IMG/VR virus record: IMGVR_UViG_3300025133_000263
Coordinates: 1-40,518 of that record
Length of the DNA stretch: 40,518 nt
Reading direction: 5' to 3' (one strand)
From: a virus
Below, piece after piece: positions 39,125-40,518 of the stretch. A model generated the notes under the pieces. It saw only the letters and a list, made by a program, of their open reading frames with translations. It was not told the DNA's origin and did not search any database. A program made the translations under genes and the position numbers. The first letter of the stretch is position 1, and each line of letters begins with the position of its first letter.

Positions 39125-40210
39125 TTACACCCAAGGACACTTCGCAGCTTCGGAAGACGCCTCCTTAGACGCCTTCTCCTCTTCTGCCTTCACCTCGGCC
39201 TTTGGTCGGTGAGCCTCCTCAATCCTCCGCAGCATCTCGCGGTTGTACCCATAGAGGTCGTCCTCTGTGTATCCGTAAGATTTGAACTGGCAGATTCGGT
39301 ATCTCTCGCTGTCAGACATGTTCGGGTGATCGGCAATAAACTTATCCCAATGGACATGAACCCCCTTGAGTCCAGACGACTCGTAAGCTCGATCCCACTC
39401 CTTCTGAAGCCAGATCGCAGTTCGCCACATCTGTCCTGGGCGACACTCACTGGTGTCCCCGTCGAAGTCTGCCTCAAAGAGTTGCTCAGTTCGCTGAGTG
39501 GTAAGGTACTCCTTCTTGTCGTAGAACTTCACAGCAGCCTTGGCCCATATCGCAAAGCCCTTCCGCCGCTTATTGTATTCGTTCGGGAGGTGACTCCGCA
39601 CTCGACGGTCCAGGTACTTCCGACCAGCAAGTCGAGCCATCTTCCGCACAACGTCCATCGCCTCGTCCGCGCTAGGGTGAGCCTCTCGCCATTCATGACG
39701 AGTCTGAGCTGCCTTAGACTTACCCTTCATTTTGTTCAGAAGTTTGAGCGCATTCTCAGAACACGCGTCCCCATCGACAGTGACTCCGTATTTGACGATA
39801 CAGGTAGACCCGGTCCAGATCTCCTTACCGTTCTTCTCATTCAGAATAGGGAACTCGTAGCGATTGTTTTTATGTCCGCAGAGTTTGCAGTCCACCTTTC
39901 GGCACTCTCCATCCCACCAGTCGAGGTGGTCATCGCGCCAGAATGGGTAGCCCCAGTCTCTCATACGATGCGATTCAACGTTCCACTCTGAGAGCGCCTC
40001 GGCGATCAGTCCGCTATCAAGGTGAGCGTAAAGCGACTCAAGTTGAATCGCTGGGATTGTCGACTGATCCCAGTCGTTCTCCATCAGCGCCTCGATAATC
40101 GCTTCGAGATCATCTGGACAATTGGTTGATGAGAAGAGAAGCCTCAGCGTCACGCGAAATGCGTGAGCGCTTGCAGCGACTCCGTTAAGGTTAGTTAGTG
40201 GATATGACAT
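39125..40210 (-). CDS. Zinc-knuckle phage protein, 361 aa
   Basis: The middle has CKLCGHKNNRYEFPILN followed by EIWTGSTCIVKYG. This C-x2-C...GSxC layout is shared by several phage proteins of unknown function. A Trp-rich segment (WGYPFWRDDHLDWWDGEC) lies before it and the C-terminus is an acidic Lys/Glu/Ala helix. ATG 40210 is used; an upstream ATG in the hairpin would add MEAR. First gene after leader copy 6. Confidence 0.78.
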   Translation of the reverse strand: MSYPLTNLNGVAASAHAFRVTLRLLFSSTNCPDDLEAIIEALMENDWDQSTIPAIQLESLYAHLDSGLIAEALSEWNVESHRMRDWGYPFWRDDHLDWWDGECRKVDCKLCGHKNNRYEFPILNEKNGKEIWTGSTCIVKYGVTVDGDACSENALKLLNKMKGKSKAAQTRHEWREAHPSADEAMDVVRKMARLAGRKYLDRRVRSHLPNEYNKRRKGFAIWAKAAVKFYDKKEYLTTQRTEQLFEADFDGDTSECRPGQMWRTAIWLQKEWDRAYESSGLKGVHVHWDKFIADHPNMSDSERYRICQFKSYGYTEDDLYGYNREMLRRIEEAHRPKAEVKAEEEKASKEASSEAAKCPWV

Positions 40211-40212
40211 CC

Positions 40213-40226
40213 GTGCCTCCATGCAC
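40213..40226 (-). promoter_or_regulatory. CsrA-type GGA hairpin leader, copy 6
   Basis: GTGC-ATGGAG-GCAC, 2 nt before ATG 40210. Preceded by an 8-bp hairpin (40229-40236 with 40247-40254). Confidence 0.65.
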
Positions 40227-40276
40227 AACAGCCCCCAGTGAATCCCGGAGGCTGATAAGTTGGTTAGTTGGTTGAT

Positions 40277-40518
40277 ACTACAGGTTGAAAAAGCGCTTCA
40301 AGGTCATTCGATGATGGCGAGTCCCTGGAGGGAGGGCCAGCAGAGCGAAGAACATCTTACTGACAGTGGGCCAGCTCGTCCCCTTCTTGAGATCATCACG
40401 GTTGCCCGCGAAGTACTCCAGGGTGTAGGATCCGTCTGGATTGCAGCGCACTCGGTATTCACACCGACCCCACGACTTCGGTCCAGAAGCCCTGTGGTTC
40501 TTAGTGATACAAAGAAGC
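40277..40518 (-). CDS. Hypothetical protein, C-terminal part only
   Basis: An open frame ends at TAG 40277 and runs off the right edge, with 79 residues visible. It has a beta-rich Cys pair (WGRCEYRVRC), SYTLEYFAGN, a helix KMFFALLALPPGTR and a basic end (MTLKRFFNL). Not recognised. It is followed by the hairpins of the 40210 leader. Confidence 0.6.

Noticed and set aside
39047-39991. 314-residue plus-strand ORF
   Set aside because: Lies wholly opposite the 39125-40210 gene, has no motif, and all other genes are on the minus strand.

Overview
The window is a stretch of a double-stranded DNA bacteriophage genome. Every gene I can support is on the minus strand, so transcription runs from high to low coordinates. 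Genes are packed tightly, with many ATGA, TGATG or TAATG stop/start overlaps and strong Shine-Dalgarno (SD) sequences. Hallmarks are a large terminase, an L,D-transpeptidase-fold lysis-type protein, a family A DNA polymerase, a RecA-type recombinase, an SbcC/SbcD pair, a RuvC-like resolvase and a single-strand binding (SSB) protein. The host cannot be named. Two lipoproteins and spanin-like membrane proteins suggest a Gram-negative host. I see no integrase, repressor, tRNA, transposase or CRISPR array, so a lytic phage is the simplest reading.

Layout in the direction of transcription: (1) 40.5-34.1 kb holds a Cys-rich protein, a CobS/MoxR-like AAA+ ATPase, a linker protein, a CobT-like von Willebrand A protein and a sigma-like protein. 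(2) 34.2-20.4 kb is the replication, recombination and modification operon: small unknowns, PolA, SSB fused to a GYF_2-like domain, a previously hidden 47-residue Cys-knuckle protein, RecA, SbcD, SbcC, an HTH protein, RuvC-like resolvase, and a DNA methyltransferase. (3) 20.2-7.0 kb is an accessory region of small genes: zinc knuckles, two lipoproteins, a 41-residue membrane protein and a CsrA-like protein. It has its own promoters, terminators and leaders. (4) 6.8-0 kb is a late operon: L,D-transpeptidase-fold protein, two small membrane proteins, a DnaN-like sliding clamp, terminase large subunit and a giant protein that runs off the left edge.

The most interesting signal is regulatory. Six genes carry an identical leader, GTGC-A(T/C)GGAG-GCAC, just before the start codon. 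A seventh has a divergent copy, and two more have a related CNAT-GGAG-ATTG hairpin. The six perfect copies match the CsrA/RsmE binding rule (an ANGGAN hexaloop closed by a short stem, core CANGGANG) and overlap the SD. A small protein whose C-terminal half aligns with CsrA lies at 14062-14256 among them. I propose a phage-encoded post-transcriptional regulon. Layered on it is a family of five promoters, each followed by a 5'-terminal hairpin. Separately, the 7-mer ATTGTCG (context SATTGTCGY) occurs about 47 times by my eye count on the two strands, against about 5 expected by chance.
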